Origin: UBA3941 sp002385665
GTDB taxonomy: Bacteria > Bacillota > Clostridia > Caldicoprobacterales > UBA3941
Reading direction: 5' to 3'
DNA: 64,000 bases
Assembly: GCA_050949255.1 (NCBI GenBank)
Contig: JBMNFJ010000016.1
Coordinates: forward strand, 992,001-1,056,000
The notes beneath the pieces are model-generated. The model saw nothing but the letters and a program-made list of their open reading frames with translations, was not told the DNA's origin and made no database searches. The position numbers and the translations under genes are program-made. This document shows, in pieces, positions 25,511 through 34,788 of the stretch (position 1 is its first letter; every line of letters starts with the position of its first letter).

Positions 25511-26290
25511 TTATCGGTTCCTTTCTATCTCATCCAACAATTTATCATTGAGTACCTTTATGTGGGTACCCTTCATGCCAAGGGAGCGGGATTCAATAAC
25601 GCTTGCGCTTTCCAGCTTTCTAAGAGCATTTACTATTACAGATCGTGTTATACCTACCCTGTCAGCTATCTTGCTTGCAACTAACAAGCCCTCATTTCCA
25701 TCAAGCTCGTTGAGGATATGTTCAATTGCCTCTAGTTCGGAATATGACAGCGTCCTAACTGCCATCTGTACCACAGCCTTCTCCCGTGCTTCTTTTTCTA
25801 TCTCCTCAGCCTTGGCGTTGATAATTTCCATACCTACGATAGTAGCACTATATTCAGCCAGAACTAAATCATCATCACAGTATTCCTCTTCCATTCTTTC
25901 GATTATCAAAGTTCCCAGGCGGTCTCCTCCACAACTAATGGGTATGATGGAAGTAAACTTATGAGGACTTTCATCCATATTATGCTCTTCAATTTGACAA
26001 CCTTTTACAAAGTTGACATTGGCTAGGGTTTCGTTAATCTTGAGGAATTGACTGTTGCATTGCTCGGTAAAGCTGGACATCTCTTTGTCATCCATCCCCC
26101 AGCTTTTAAGGCATCTTTCATCCTCCAATGCATACCCTAGTATTTTGCCTTTACGACTGGCTATAAATATATTGCTATGTAGAATCTCACCTAGTACCCT
26201 CGCAAGATCGGAAAAGCGAACGGGATCTGAACCCGATCTTTGTATAATCTTGTTTAATCTTCTGGTTTTGCTCAACAGGCTTTCTGACAA
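25511..26290 (-). CDS. codY: GTP- and branched-chain amino acid-sensing global repressor CodY
   Basis: 259 residues, the standard length. An N-terminal GAF domain that binds Ile/Val/Leu (ESLLSKTRRLNKIIQ opening, then FSDLARVLGEILHSNIFI) is joined by a long helix to a C-terminal winged helix with ASKIADRVGITRSVIVNALRK (quoted to 20: ASKIADRVGITRSVIVNALR) and ESRSLGMKGTHIKVLN. CodY represses nutrient-scavenging and stationary-phase genes in Firmicutes. The start is a TTG with GGAGTG upstream. The order hslV-hslU-codY is the classic Firmicute one and supports the call. Confidence 0.98.
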   Translation of the reverse strand: MSESLLSKTRRLNKIIQRSGSDPVRFSDLARVLGEILHSNIFIASRKGKILGYALEDERCLKSWGMDDKEMSSFTEQCNSQFLKINETLANVNFVKGCQIEEHNMDESPHKFTSIIPISCGGDRLGTLIIERMEEEYCDDDLVLAEYSATIVGMEIINAKAEEIEKEAREKAVVQMAVRTLSYSELEAIEHILNELDGNEGLLVASKIADRVGITRSVIVNALRKLESASVIESRSLGMKGTHIKVLNDKLLDEIERNR

Positions 26291-26341
26291 TTCAATTCAC
26301 TCCTTGATTTGTTCCTTGCATCGTTGTATATAAGCGCCGAG

Positions 26342-27745
26342 TCAGAGAATAAATCTATGAAGGTTCTCCTCTTTAACAAGGTCTTTAAGGGCTTTATGGA
26401 CGTAATCGGCATCTATTGTAATATCCTGTCCCGACAAGTCCTCGGCACTAAATGATATATCCTCCATTAACTTTTCCATAACGGTATGTAATCTGCGTGC
26501 ACCTATGTTCTCGCTGCTCTGGTTCAAAATATAGGAAATCCTTGCTATCTCCTTAATGGCTTCATCAGAAAATTCCAGATTTATGTTTTCCACCCTCATT
26601 AGCTCCTTATGCTGCTTTAAGAGTGCATTTTCTGGTTGAGTCAGTATCTGTTCAAAGTCATCCTGGGTTAAACTCTCCAATTCCACCCTTATGGGAAATC
26701 TGCCCTGAAGTTCCGGTATCAAATCCGATACCTTGGATACATGAAAAGCACCAGCAGCGATAAATAGTATATGATCCGTCTTAATTGGGCCATATTTCGT
26801 CATAACGGTGGTACCCTCGACTATGGGCAAAATATCCCTCTGTACCCCTTCTCTGGAAACATCGGGACCTCCACTCATCTCCTTTCCTACGATTTTATCA
26901 ATTTCATCTATGAAGATTATTCCACGTTGTTCCGCCGCCTCTATGCCCTCTTCTATGACTTCATCCATATCCACAAGTTTTTGAGCCTCTTCCTGCTCCA
27001 ATATTCTTCTTGCTTCCCGGATAGTAGTCTTTCTTTTTTTGGTTTTTCGGGGCAGTATGCTCCCGAATACATCCTGAATCTGTATGAGCATATCCTCGTT
27101 TCCTATACCTGGAATAAATCCTATACCGGAATATTTTGAGTCCTCTACCTCAATTTCTATCTGTACATCCTCCATAACTCCTAATCTCAATCTTTGGCGG
27201 AGCTTTTCCCGGGTTCCAGCCATAGATTGATTGGATGTATCATCGGGTGTCTCATTGGTATCATCATCGTTTTCGTCTTGTTGGAATAAAAGTTCCAGGG
27301 GGTTTGGTTGCTTTCGTTTTCTAGTAGGTAATAGAATATCCAATATCCTGTTCTCAGCAGCCAGCTCGGCCTTTTCCTTAATGGATTCTGTTTTCTTATG
27401 CTTGACCATACGTATGGCCGCTTCCACCAAATCTCTGACCATGGATTCTACATCCCGTCCAACATAACCCACTTCAGTAAATTTGGTTGCCTCCACTTTA
27501 ACCAAAGGTGCCTCTACCAGTTTAGCCAGTCGCCTGGCAATTTCCGTCTTACCTACACCTGTAGGTCCCATCATTATTATGTTTTTTGGAGTGATGTCCT
27601 CCCTCAAATTCTCTTCAATAAGGCTGCGCCTGTACCGGTTTCGAAGAGCGACAGCTACCGACTTTTTTGCCTCTTTTTGTCCTACAATATATCTGTCCAA
27701 TTCTGCAACTATCTGCTTGGGAGTCAAATTATCCAACAGCGGCAC
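26342..27745 (-). CDS. hslU: ATP-dependent protease ATPase subunit HslU
   Basis: AAA+ unfoldase that feeds substrates into HslV; 467 residues. Walker A GPTGVGKTEIARR lies near 55-67, the pore loop KFTEVGYVGRDVESMVRDL near 80-98, Walker B IIFIDEIDKI near 274, and the sensor region with GRFPIRVELESL further on. The C-terminal tail (...EENLHRFIL), which inserts into HslV in known structures, is intact. It begins three bases after the hslV stop. Confidence 0.98.
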   Translation of the reverse strand: MPLLDNLTPKQIVAELDRYIVGQKEAKKSVAVALRNRYRRSLIEENLREDITPKNIIMMGPTGVGKTEIARRLAKLVEAPLVKVEATKFTEVGYVGRDVESMVRDLVEAAIRMVKHKKTESIKEKAELAAENRILDILLPTRKRKQPNPLELLFQQDENDDDTNETPDDTSNQSMAGTREKLRQRLRLGVMEDVQIEIEVEDSKYSGIGFIPGIGNEDMLIQIQDVFGSILPRKTKKRKTTIREARRILEQEEAQKLVDMDEVIEEGIEAAEQRGIIFIDEIDKIVGKEMSGGPDVSREGVQRDILPIVEGTTVMTKYGPIKTDHILFIAAGAFHVSKVSDLIPELQGRFPIRVELESLTQDDFEQILTQPENALLKQHKELMRVENINLEFSDEAIKEIARISYILNQSSENIGARRLHTVMEKLMEDISFSAEDLSGQDITIDADYVHKALKDLVKEENLHRFIL

Positions 27746-27748
27746 CTC

Positions 27749-28279
27749 CTAAATCTCTTCAATGTAGATGTTATCATTTGTATAAACGCAAATGGATGAG
27801 GCAATCTCTAAGGATTTCCTTACAATTTCCTTGGGCTCCAATTGAGTATTCTCCATGAGCGCTTTAGCCGCTGCCATGGCAAAGGCTCCACCTGAACCAA
27901 TTGCCGCAATCTGATCATCGGGTTCAATAACTTCACCTGTCCCAGAAATAATTAGGAGTGTTTTATCATCAATGGCTATGAGCATAGCCTCTAATTTCCG
28001 TAAAAGCTTATCGGCGCGCCATTCCTTGGCCAATTCCACCGCTGCCCGCTCCAGGTTGCCAGCATATTGTTCCAGCTTAGCCTCGAAACGTTCGCTGAGG
28101 CTAAATGCGTCGGCTACGCTACCGGCAAAGCCCACTAATACCCTGTCATGGTAGAGTCGCCGTACCTTTCTGGCACCATGTTTCATAATGGTGTTTTGAC
28201 CGAAAGTAACCTGGCCATCTCCGCCAATTGCTGCCCGGCCATTCTTCCTTACGGCCACTATGGTGGTCCCTTTCAACAT
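27749..28279 (-). CDS. hslV: ATP-dependent protease proteolytic subunit HslV
   Basis: Proteasome-like peptidase, 176 residues. The sequence begins MLKGTTIVAVRKNG, so the catalytic threonine would be Thr5, exposed after removal of four residues, unlike the two-residue-or-less leader of E. coli. GDGQVTFG, VLVGFAGSVADAF and the C-terminal AIGSGGAFAMAAAKAL are typical, and the lysine in HGARKVRRLY is conserved. This is the Thr-type enzyme, whereas Bacillus ClpQ/CodW uses Ser. It is followed almost without gap by hslU. Confidence 0.97.
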   Translation of the reverse strand: MLKGTTIVAVRKNGRAAIGGDGQVTFGQNTIMKHGARKVRRLYHDRVLVGFAGSVADAFSLSERFEAKLEQYAGNLERAAVELAKEWRADKLLRKLEAMLIAIDDKTLLIISGTGEVIEPDDQIAAIGSGGAFAMAAAKALMENTQLEPKEIVRKSLEIASSICVYTNDNIYIEEI

Positions 28280-28364
28280 AGCAGTCTAACCCCCCTAGTA
28301 TACTAATTGACTAAACATTCAAATAGTATCATACAATATTACAAAATTCAACCTTTTGACACGT

Positions 28365-29669
28365 TTATCTGGGGTGGATATAACTCTCTATGGCCTTAAG
28401 TGCCCTGTCGGCTATGAGCTTGTTTCTATCTTGTTTGTTGCGAACTCTTTTTTCCAGGGGGTCCATAATCCCAAAATTAACGTTCATTGGCTGAAAATCC
28501 CTAATAGTAGGGTTTGAAATATAGCGGGCAAGTGCACCAATGGCAGTAGTACCGGGAAACTCGACAACCTGTTTGCCGAGCAGGGTCCCTGCCAGGTGAT
28601 AGCCGGCTACAAGACCGCTTGATGCCGATTCGACATATCCCTCAACTCCGGTTATTTGCCCGGCAAAATATATTCTATTGTTCTCCCTCATCCGATAGAA
28701 GGAATCAAGGAGCTTGGGTGAATTTATGAAAGTATTCCTATGCATAACCCCATAACGGATAAATTCTGCGTTTTCAAGCCCCGGAATTAAAGAGAAGACC
28801 CGCCTTTGCTCGCTAAACTTCAAATTCGTTTGAAAGCCAACCAAATTGTATAAGGTTGCTTTATGGTTGTCCTGTCTCAGCTGCACCACAGCGTAAGGTT
28901 CTTTTCCGGTACGGGGGTCTGTCAGCCCTACGGGTTTTAAGGGACCAAACCTGAGGGTATCTACGCCCCTTTGAGCCATAACTTCCACAGGCATACAACC
29001 TTCAAATATCTTTTTTTCAAAATCCTTTAACGTTACTACCTCAGCATTTACAAGTTCGTTCCAAAACCTTGTGTACTCTTCCTTGTTCATAGGACAGTTG
29101 AGGTAGTCGTCACCGCGCCCGTAACGGGAAGCCCTAAACACCTTGGTTTTGTCTAATGACTCCAGGGTTACAATGGGAGCAGCCGCATCAAAGAAATAGA
29201 GATAATCCTCTTTTACAAACTGCGAAATAGCCTCTGAAATACTGGGTGACGAAAGGGGGCCTGTCGCAATAATGGTATACTCTGACTTGGGTATCTCCTT
29301 GATTTCCTGATAATGGACATCGATGTTCTGATGATTTTCCACGATATCCGTTATATACTCTGAAAACGCATTCCTATCCACTGCCAGCGCACCTCCTGCG
29401 GGTACGCGGTTAAGGTCTGCTGCTTTTATGATCAGGGAGTTGAGCCTGCGCATCTCTTCCTTCAACAAACCCACTGCATTTTCTAATCTGTCAGATCTTA
29501 AGGAATTGCTACAAACCAACTCCGCTAAGTTTGAAGTGGTATGAGCAGGGGTCATCACATGGGGTCTCATCTCATAAAGATCCACCTTTATGCCCCTGTT
29601 TGCCAGCTGCCATGCAGCCTCGCAGCCGGCTAAACCACCGCCTATAACATTAACTTTTAGTTCCTTCAT
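28365..29669 (-). CDS. trmFO: Methylenetetrahydrofolate--tRNA-(uracil-5-)-methyltransferase TrmFO
   Basis: Folate- and FAD-dependent enzyme making 5-methyluridine 54 in the T-loop of tRNA; 434 residues. The N-terminal FAD-binding VNVIGGGLAGCEAAWQLA (residues about 5-22), the conserved VCSNSLRSD with one catalytic cysteine (near 53), and EGCMPVEVMAQRG with the second (near 226) are all present. The C-terminal NVNFGIMDPLEKR is also typical. It overlaps the end of topA by four bases (ATGA), so the two are coupled. It sits between topA and hslV, as in Bacillus. Confidence 0.98.
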   Translation of the reverse strand: MKELKVNVIGGGLAGCEAAWQLANRGIKVDLYEMRPHVMTPAHTTSNLAELVCSNSLRSDRLENAVGLLKEEMRRLNSLIIKAADLNRVPAGGALAVDRNAFSEYITDIVENHQNIDVHYQEIKEIPKSEYTIIATGPLSSPSISEAISQFVKEDYLYFFDAAAPIVTLESLDKTKVFRASRYGRGDDYLNCPMNKEEYTRFWNELVNAEVVTLKDFEKKIFEGCMPVEVMAQRGVDTLRFGPLKPVGLTDPRTGKEPYAVVQLRQDNHKATLYNLVGFQTNLKFSEQRRVFSLIPGLENAEFIRYGVMHRNTFINSPKLLDSFYRMRENNRIYFAGQITGVEGYVESASSGLVAGYHLAGTLLGKQVVEFPGTTAIGALARYISNPTIRDFQPMNVNFGIMDPLEKRVRNKQDRNKLIADRALKAIESYIHPR

Positions 29670-31753
29670 TCTCTCTTTTCCTCTTTATATTTGCACTGAT
29701 CATTGGAGCAAACAAGGGTTTTCGCCCTGCCCCTTTGAGTTTTTTCAACCATGTAGGATCCGCATTTCGGACAAGGTTCTTTTACTGGTAAATCCCAGGA
29801 AACAAAGTCACACTCGGGATATTTACTACATCCATAAAATTTACGCCCCCTCTTGGTCTTCCTTACCACTACGTTTGAACCACATTTAGGACATGGGACG
29901 TCTACTTCTTCCACTATGGGTTTTGTATTTCTGCATTCTGGGAAGTTGGGACAAGCCAGAAATTTACCATATCGACCTGTCTTTATTACCATGTTTGAAC
30001 CGCATTTCTCGCATATGACATCGGATACTTCATCCTTTATTTCTATCTTGGGAATGTCACCATCTGCATGATCCAATAGGGTTTTAAAGGAAGGATAAAA
30101 ATCCCTTATAACATCCTTCCAGGCTCTTTTGCCTTCTTCAACGCTATCAAGACGTTCCTCCATATCTGCGGTAAATTGATAATCCACTATATCCGCAAAA
30201 TAGTCCATCATCAAATCGTTGACTATAAACCCCAATTCTGTGGGTATCAATGTCCTTTTATCCCTTTCAACATATCCTCGGGATGTGATGGTATGGATGG
30301 TAGGCGCATAAGTGCTGGGTCTGCCGATTCCCATATCCTCCAAAGCACGTACCAGGGTAGCCTCCGTAAAGCGTGGAGGTGGCTGAGTGAAATGTTGGTT
30401 TGGCGTCCATTTATCCAAGAGCACCTTGTCCCCTGCTTTCAAATTGGGTAAATCTATTTCCACCTCTTCCTTACCGTCATCACGACCCTCTTCATAGATA
30501 ATTGAATATCCCGGAAAAACCTTTCGCGAACCATTGGCCCTAAATATATAGTCCTTTCCCTTTATATTTATGGTCATAGTTTCATAAAGTGCCGGTGTCA
30601 TTTGACTGGCTAAAAATCTTTGATAGATCAGTTTATAAAGCCGGTATTGATCCCTTTTCAGGGAATCCTTTATAGAATCAGGATCCCTTAATACACTTGT
30701 AGGCCTTATGGCCTCGTGAGCATCCTGAGACCCCTTTCTGCCCCTGTATTGATTGGGTTTACCTGGTCTAAATTCCTTACCATACTTGGATAGTATATAT
30801 TCCAGCGCCTCATTTTGGGCTCCCTCCGATATTCTGGTAGAATCCGTCCTTATATAGGTAACGAGTCCCACAGAACCTTCTCCCCTTATGTCAATTCCCT
30901 CATAGAGCTGTTGGGCTAATAGCATTGTTTTTTGAGCTGTAAACCCCAACTTCCTGGATGCCTCCTGCTGAAGGGTGCTGGTGGTAAAGGGTGGTGACGG
31001 ATTTCGCTTTTTGCTACCCCTTTTAACCTCGTCCACTATATAATCAGCACCTATTAGGTCTTTTATTATATCTTGGACCTGTTTTTCTTCTTTCAGCTCC
31101 AATTTTTTGCCTTTTATACCATAAAAAGCGGCCTCGAAGACCTGCTTATCTCCATCTTTATAAAAATTACCAATCAGCGACCAATACTCTTCGGGAACAA
31201 AGCTTTGTATCTCTCTTTCCCTGTCACATATTAGCCTTGTTGCCACGGATTGTACCCGACCGGCGCTCAATCCCTTGCGAATCTTCCTCCATAACAGGGG
31301 ACTAATTTGATAGCCCACTAAGCGATCCAAAACCCTACGCGCCTGTTGGGCATCGACCAGATCTTTATTTATAGGCCTGGGCTTTTTAACAGCTTCCTTA
31401 ACGGCGGTGCCTGTAATTTCATTGAATTCTATCCTGCAAGGACTATCGGATTCTATTTTTAGAATGTGGGCCAGATGCCAAGATATTGCTTCACCTTCCC
31501 TATCCGGGTCTGTTGCAAGAAGTACTCTTTTCGCCGTCTTCGCTTCCTTTCTCAATTTGTTGAGGATTTCTCCCTTTCCTCTTATCGTTATATATTTTGG
31601 TTCAAAGTCATTCTCGATATCCACACCTAGTTGACTCTTGGGCAGATCTCTAACATGCCCCATAGATGCTTCGACCTTATAATTTCTTCCTAAAAACTTT
31701 TTTATGGTTTTTGCTTTTGCTGGTGATTCAACGATTACCAGATTTTGTGCCAT
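29666..31753 (-). CDS. topA: DNA topoisomerase I
   Basis: Type IA topoisomerase that relaxes negative supercoils; 695 residues from the ATG at 31753, which has GGAGG seven bases upstream. TOPRIM domain: LVIVESPAKAKTIKKFLG at the N-terminus and the acidic ATDPDREGEAISWH near 110. The active-site tyrosine is in TYIRTDSTRIS (near 300). Three C-terminal four-cysteine zinc modules start at CEKCGSN, CPKCGSN and CPKCGSY, with about 27 residues each. It begins 20 bases after the dprA stop, in the conserved order dprA-topA-trmFO. Confidence 0.98.
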   Translation of the reverse strand: MAQNLVIVESPAKAKTIKKFLGRNYKVEASMGHVRDLPKSQLGVDIENDFEPKYITIRGKGEILNKLRKEAKTAKRVLLATDPDREGEAISWHLAHILKIESDSPCRIEFNEITGTAVKEAVKKPRPINKDLVDAQQARRVLDRLVGYQISPLLWRKIRKGLSAGRVQSVATRLICDREREIQSFVPEEYWSLIGNFYKDGDKQVFEAAFYGIKGKKLELKEEKQVQDIIKDLIGADYIVDEVKRGSKKRNPSPPFTTSTLQQEASRKLGFTAQKTMLLAQQLYEGIDIRGEGSVGLVTYIRTDSTRISEGAQNEALEYILSKYGKEFRPGKPNQYRGRKGSQDAHEAIRPTSVLRDPDSIKDSLKRDQYRLYKLIYQRFLASQMTPALYETMTINIKGKDYIFRANGSRKVFPGYSIIYEEGRDDGKEEVEIDLPNLKAGDKVLLDKWTPNQHFTQPPPRFTEATLVRALEDMGIGRPSTYAPTIHTITSRGYVERDKRTLIPTELGFIVNDLMMDYFADIVDYQFTADMEERLDSVEEGKRAWKDVIRDFYPSFKTLLDHADGDIPKIEIKDEVSDVICEKCGSNMVIKTGRYGKFLACPNFPECRNTKPIVEEVDVPCPKCGSNVVVRKTKRGRKFYGCSKYPECDFVSWDLPVKEPCPKCGSYMVEKTQRGRAKTLVCSNDQCKYKEEKRE

Positions 31754-31772
31754 TCTATAACCTCCATTGGTA

Positions 31773-32873
31773 TTAAGCATCCCAGTTCCTAATAAATATT
31801 TTGCCTGGCATTTGTTTTACTATCCCCTTAACTTCAAGCATTGTCAAAACTGCATTTAGTTTATGTATCTCAATTTTTGTATCTTTTGCTAACTCCTCCA
31901 AATGCCTCTCCCCTTCTTGGAGTGCATTATACACCTGGGTTTCAAAAAAATCAAGCTGCAGGGGCTCCGACGCATTTCCAGGATCTTCCTGGCTTATACC
32001 CAGATCCTCAAGAATATCCTGGACATCGGTTACCAGTTTTGCCCCTTCCTTTAGTATTTTATTCGTACCTGCACTCTGAGGTACATTGATATTACCTGGG
32101 AGGGCATAGACGTCCCTTCCCTGTTCCAATGCAAAATCAACAGTAATAAGGGCTCCGCTCTTCAAACCCGCTTCTATCACCAATACCCCACTTGCCAATC
32201 CGCTGATGATACGATTTCTGGCAGGAAAATTCCCGGCTAATGGAGATGTCCCGGGTGGATACTCGGATACTATTGCTCCCTCTTCCTCCATGGTACTGTA
32301 TAGTTTTCGATTCTCCGGTGGGTATACCCTGTCTATACCGCAGCCCAACACCCCCACGGTCTTACCCCCAGCCTTTAAGGCACCATGATGGGACATGGCA
32401 TCTATCCCCCTGGCCAGACCGCTTACTACAGTGACACCTGCTTCAGCCAGCTGGAAGCCAAACTTTTCGGCCATCTGCCTTCCATAACCCGTTGATCTTC
32501 TGGAACCCACGATTGCTACTGAAGGATTAATATCTTTGAGGGACATACCCTTGCAGTAAAGTACAGGCGGTGGATCAAATATTTGTTTCAATAGGTCGGG
32601 ATACTCCTCATCCAAGAGGGTGACGATCCTATAGTCCGCTGAATTTGTAGTTTCATAAATTCTATCCAATACCCTCTGTTGCCTTTGATTTATTATCTCG
32701 TTTACCACATTAACGCTTAGTTGAGGGGCTAGCTTTAGCAACTCTCCTTTTGATGCCAACCACACTCCATAAGCGCTGGCAAAGTGCTCCACTAAAAAAT
32801 GAAACCGTTTAGCACCAATGCCAGGAATCTGGGATAACCATATCCAATAAATCCTTTCTTCAAACTTTTCCAC
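31773..32873 (-). CDS. dprA: DNA-processing protein DprA (Smf)
   Basis: Protects incoming single-stranded DNA and loads RecA during natural transformation; 366 residues. An N-terminal helix-hairpin-helix region (WLSQIPGIGAKRFHFL) leads to the extended Rossmann fold, with VGSRRSTGYGRQMA near 120, VVSGLARGIDAMSHHGAL near 153, and NRIISGLASGVLVIEA. A C-terminal winged helix (LEELAKDTKIEIHKLNAVL) completes it. The start is GTG. Together with the neighbouring comM homologue it hints at DNA uptake or recombination functions, but no uptake machinery is in the window. Confidence 0.96.
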   Translation of the reverse strand: MEKFEERIYWIWLSQIPGIGAKRFHFLVEHFASAYGVWLASKGELLKLAPQLSVNVVNEIINQRQQRVLDRIYETTNSADYRIVTLLDEEYPDLLKQIFDPPPVLYCKGMSLKDINPSVAIVGSRRSTGYGRQMAEKFGFQLAEAGVTVVSGLARGIDAMSHHGALKAGGKTVGVLGCGIDRVYPPENRKLYSTMEEEGAIVSEYPPGTSPLAGNFPARNRIISGLASGVLVIEAGLKSGALITVDFALEQGRDVYALPGNINVPQSAGTNKILKEGAKLVTDVQDILEDLGISQEDPGNASEPLQLDFFETQVYNALQEGERHLEELAKDTKIEIHKLNAVLTMLEVKGIVKQMPGKIFIRNWDA

Positions 32874-32921
32874 CTGTAACCCCCCTAATCTAAGCGCCTA
32901 GATTCTATGTAAATTAATCTC

Positions 32922-34451
32922 TTAACGCCAATACTGCCTGTCCAATGACCTGTACTGTATAGCCTCCGCTATATGGCTTGCCTCTATATTGTCCGATCCT
33001 TCAAGATCGGCTATAGTCCTTGAAACCTTAAGAATTCTATCATATGCCCTCGCGCTCAATTTCATGGTGGTATAGGCTTTTTCCATAAGCCTCTTCCCAT
33101 AATTGTCCATTTTACAGTACTTTCTTATCTGTTTGGGACTTAACTGCGCATTGTAAAATACACCCTCATCTTTGTACCGTTGAATCTGTCGCTCTCTTGC
33201 CTGGTTTACCCTTTCCCGTATGCTTGCTGAGGATTCGGCTTTTTCGTCCCCGCTTATCTTCTGAAACGATAAACTGGGCACCTCAATATGTATGTCGAAT
33301 CTGTCCAATAGCGGTCCCGATATCTTGCCTAAGTATCTGCGTATCTCATTAGGGGTACAGGTACATTCATGGTCTGCATCTCCCCAATAACCACATGGAC
33401 ATGGGTTAAGGCTGGCAACAAGCATAAATTTACAAGGATATACTGCAGTGCCCTGAGCCCTGGATATTGTGATCTCTCCATCCTCAAGGGGTTGTCTTAA
33501 AACCTCCAAAACATCCTTCTTAAATTCCAGAAGTTCATCCAGGAAAAGAACTCCGTGATGAGCGAGACTAATCTGCCCTGGGGTGGGTATTCTCCCTCCT
33601 CCTACAAGGGCGGAGCTTGAAATCGTATGATGTGGCGACATAAAGGGTCGAGTGTCAACGATCCCTTCCTTCTCCTTTATCATACCAGCTACACTATAGA
33701 CCTTTGTTATCTCAAGTGCTTCTTCGTAGGATAGGTCCGGAAGGATCGTAGGGAGCCTTTTTGCCAACATGGTTTTACCGGAACCCGGCGGCCCCATCAG
33801 TATAATATTATGTCCTCCCGCAGCAGCTACTTCCAGGGCTCTTTTGGCTCCATTTTGACCCTTAACATCGCTAAAGTCATCTGCAAATGAAGGTTTAAAT
33901 CCGGTACCTGCAGAGTCAGTTCTTATATATGGGATTAGACCCGATTCACTCCTGAAAGATTCCACTAACTCAGCCAATGTTTTATAGGGATATACTGTAA
34001 CACCGGATACGTTACTGGCTTCTTTTGCATTTTCATAGGGCAGAACCACGGAATTATTTTCTTCTCTTATGGATAAGAGCATGGGAAGGACACCGCTTAT
34101 GGGTTTTAGCGTACCATCCAGCGATAATTCACCCAAAAAAACAGGGTCAGGATTATCCATTACAGGGATCTGACCGGTTGCTATAAGGATTCCCACCGCT
34201 ATGGCCAAGTCAAATGCAGGTCCTTCTTTTTTGGTGTCTGCAGGAGCCATATTTACGGTTATCCGCTTAATTGGGAATTCAAATCCACTGTTCTTAATGG
34301 CTGCCCGAACCCTCTCCTTTGATTCGCGAATGGATATATCCGGCAAACCTACAATGTCAAAGACCGGTAACCCATTGGATATATCCACTTCAACGTCAAT
34401 CATGTATCCTTCGACACCAAATATCCCAGCGCTCTTTACCTTAGCCAGCAT
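32922..34451 (-). CDS. comM: YifB/ComM-family Mg chelatase-like AAA ATPase
   Basis: 509 residues. An N-terminal ribosomal S5/Lon-like domain (FDIVGLPDISIRESKERVRA, MAPADTKKEGPAFDL) precedes the AAA+ core with Walker A GPPGSGKTMLAKRLP near 218 and Walker B HHGVLFLDELLEF near 305. A cysteine cluster CPCGYWGDADHECTC lies near 356, and a C-terminal lid follows. ComM is a hexameric helicase for branch migration in natural transformation of some proteobacteria; in Firmicutes the role is less clear. First gene of the block comM-dprA-topA-trmFO-hslVU-codY-fur, 48 bases ahead of dprA. Confidence 0.93.
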   Translation of the reverse strand: MLAKVKSAGIFGVEGYMIDVEVDISNGLPVFDIVGLPDISIRESKERVRAAIKNSGFEFPIKRITVNMAPADTKKEGPAFDLAIAVGILIATGQIPVMDNPDPVFLGELSLDGTLKPISGVLPMLLSIREENNSVVLPYENAKEASNVSGVTVYPYKTLAELVESFRSESGLIPYIRTDSAGTGFKPSFADDFSDVKGQNGAKRALEVAAAGGHNIILMGPPGSGKTMLAKRLPTILPDLSYEEALEITKVYSVAGMIKEKEGIVDTRPFMSPHHTISSSALVGGGRIPTPGQISLAHHGVLFLDELLEFKKDVLEVLRQPLEDGEITISRAQGTAVYPCKFMLVASLNPCPCGYWGDADHECTCTPNEIRRYLGKISGPLLDRFDIHIEVPSLSFQKISGDEKAESSASIRERVNQARERQIQRYKDEGVFYNAQLSPKQIRKYCKMDNYGKRLMEKAYTTMKLSARAYDRILKVSRTIADLEGSDNIEASHIAEAIQYRSLDRQYWR

Positions 34452-34568
34452 TCTGTCCCCTCCTAAGTGTATACTCTCTTGCCATAATCCCCTCGGTAAT
34501 AGCTCACAATATCACATATTCTACAATTATCCTGAATATCCTGCCTACAATAAAAAAGCCTGTTTTTC

Positions 34569-34597
34569 TTGACAGCAAAAGTATTTTTCCGTATTAT
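34569..34597 (+). promoter_or_regulatory. Sigma-A promoter of lysA
   Basis: TTGACA (34569-34574), a spacer of exactly 17 bases and TATTAT (34592-34597). The predicted start is near 34604, giving an untranslated leader of about 185 bases before lysA. Confidence 0.85.
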
Positions 34598-34638
34598 GTG
34601 GATAGCTAAAGACGCCATATATAGTTGAATATATGATT

Positions 34639-34676
34639 TACGACATTTTTTTTGGTAAATACATCAATATGTCGTA
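34639..34676 (+). promoter_or_regulatory. Inverted repeat in the lysA leader
   Basis: TACGACAT (34639-34646) and ATGTCGTA (34669-34676) are exact complements separated by 22 bases. It lies inside the predicted lysA leader and could form a hairpin in RNA or bind a regulator. The features of a lysine riboswitch were not seen in the leader. Confidence 0.5.
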
Positions 34677-34788
34677 GAACATTCCCCTGATTCATAAACT
34701 ACAAAGAATACTAAAAATTAACAGTTTTTAAGTACGGATCTGTTTAGGAACGGTTTTATCCCCATTATTAGATCGGAGGCATTTTACA

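Noticed and set aside
34452..34788. Possible lysine riboswitch before lysA
   Set aside because: The conserved L-box helices and loop motifs were looked for and not found.
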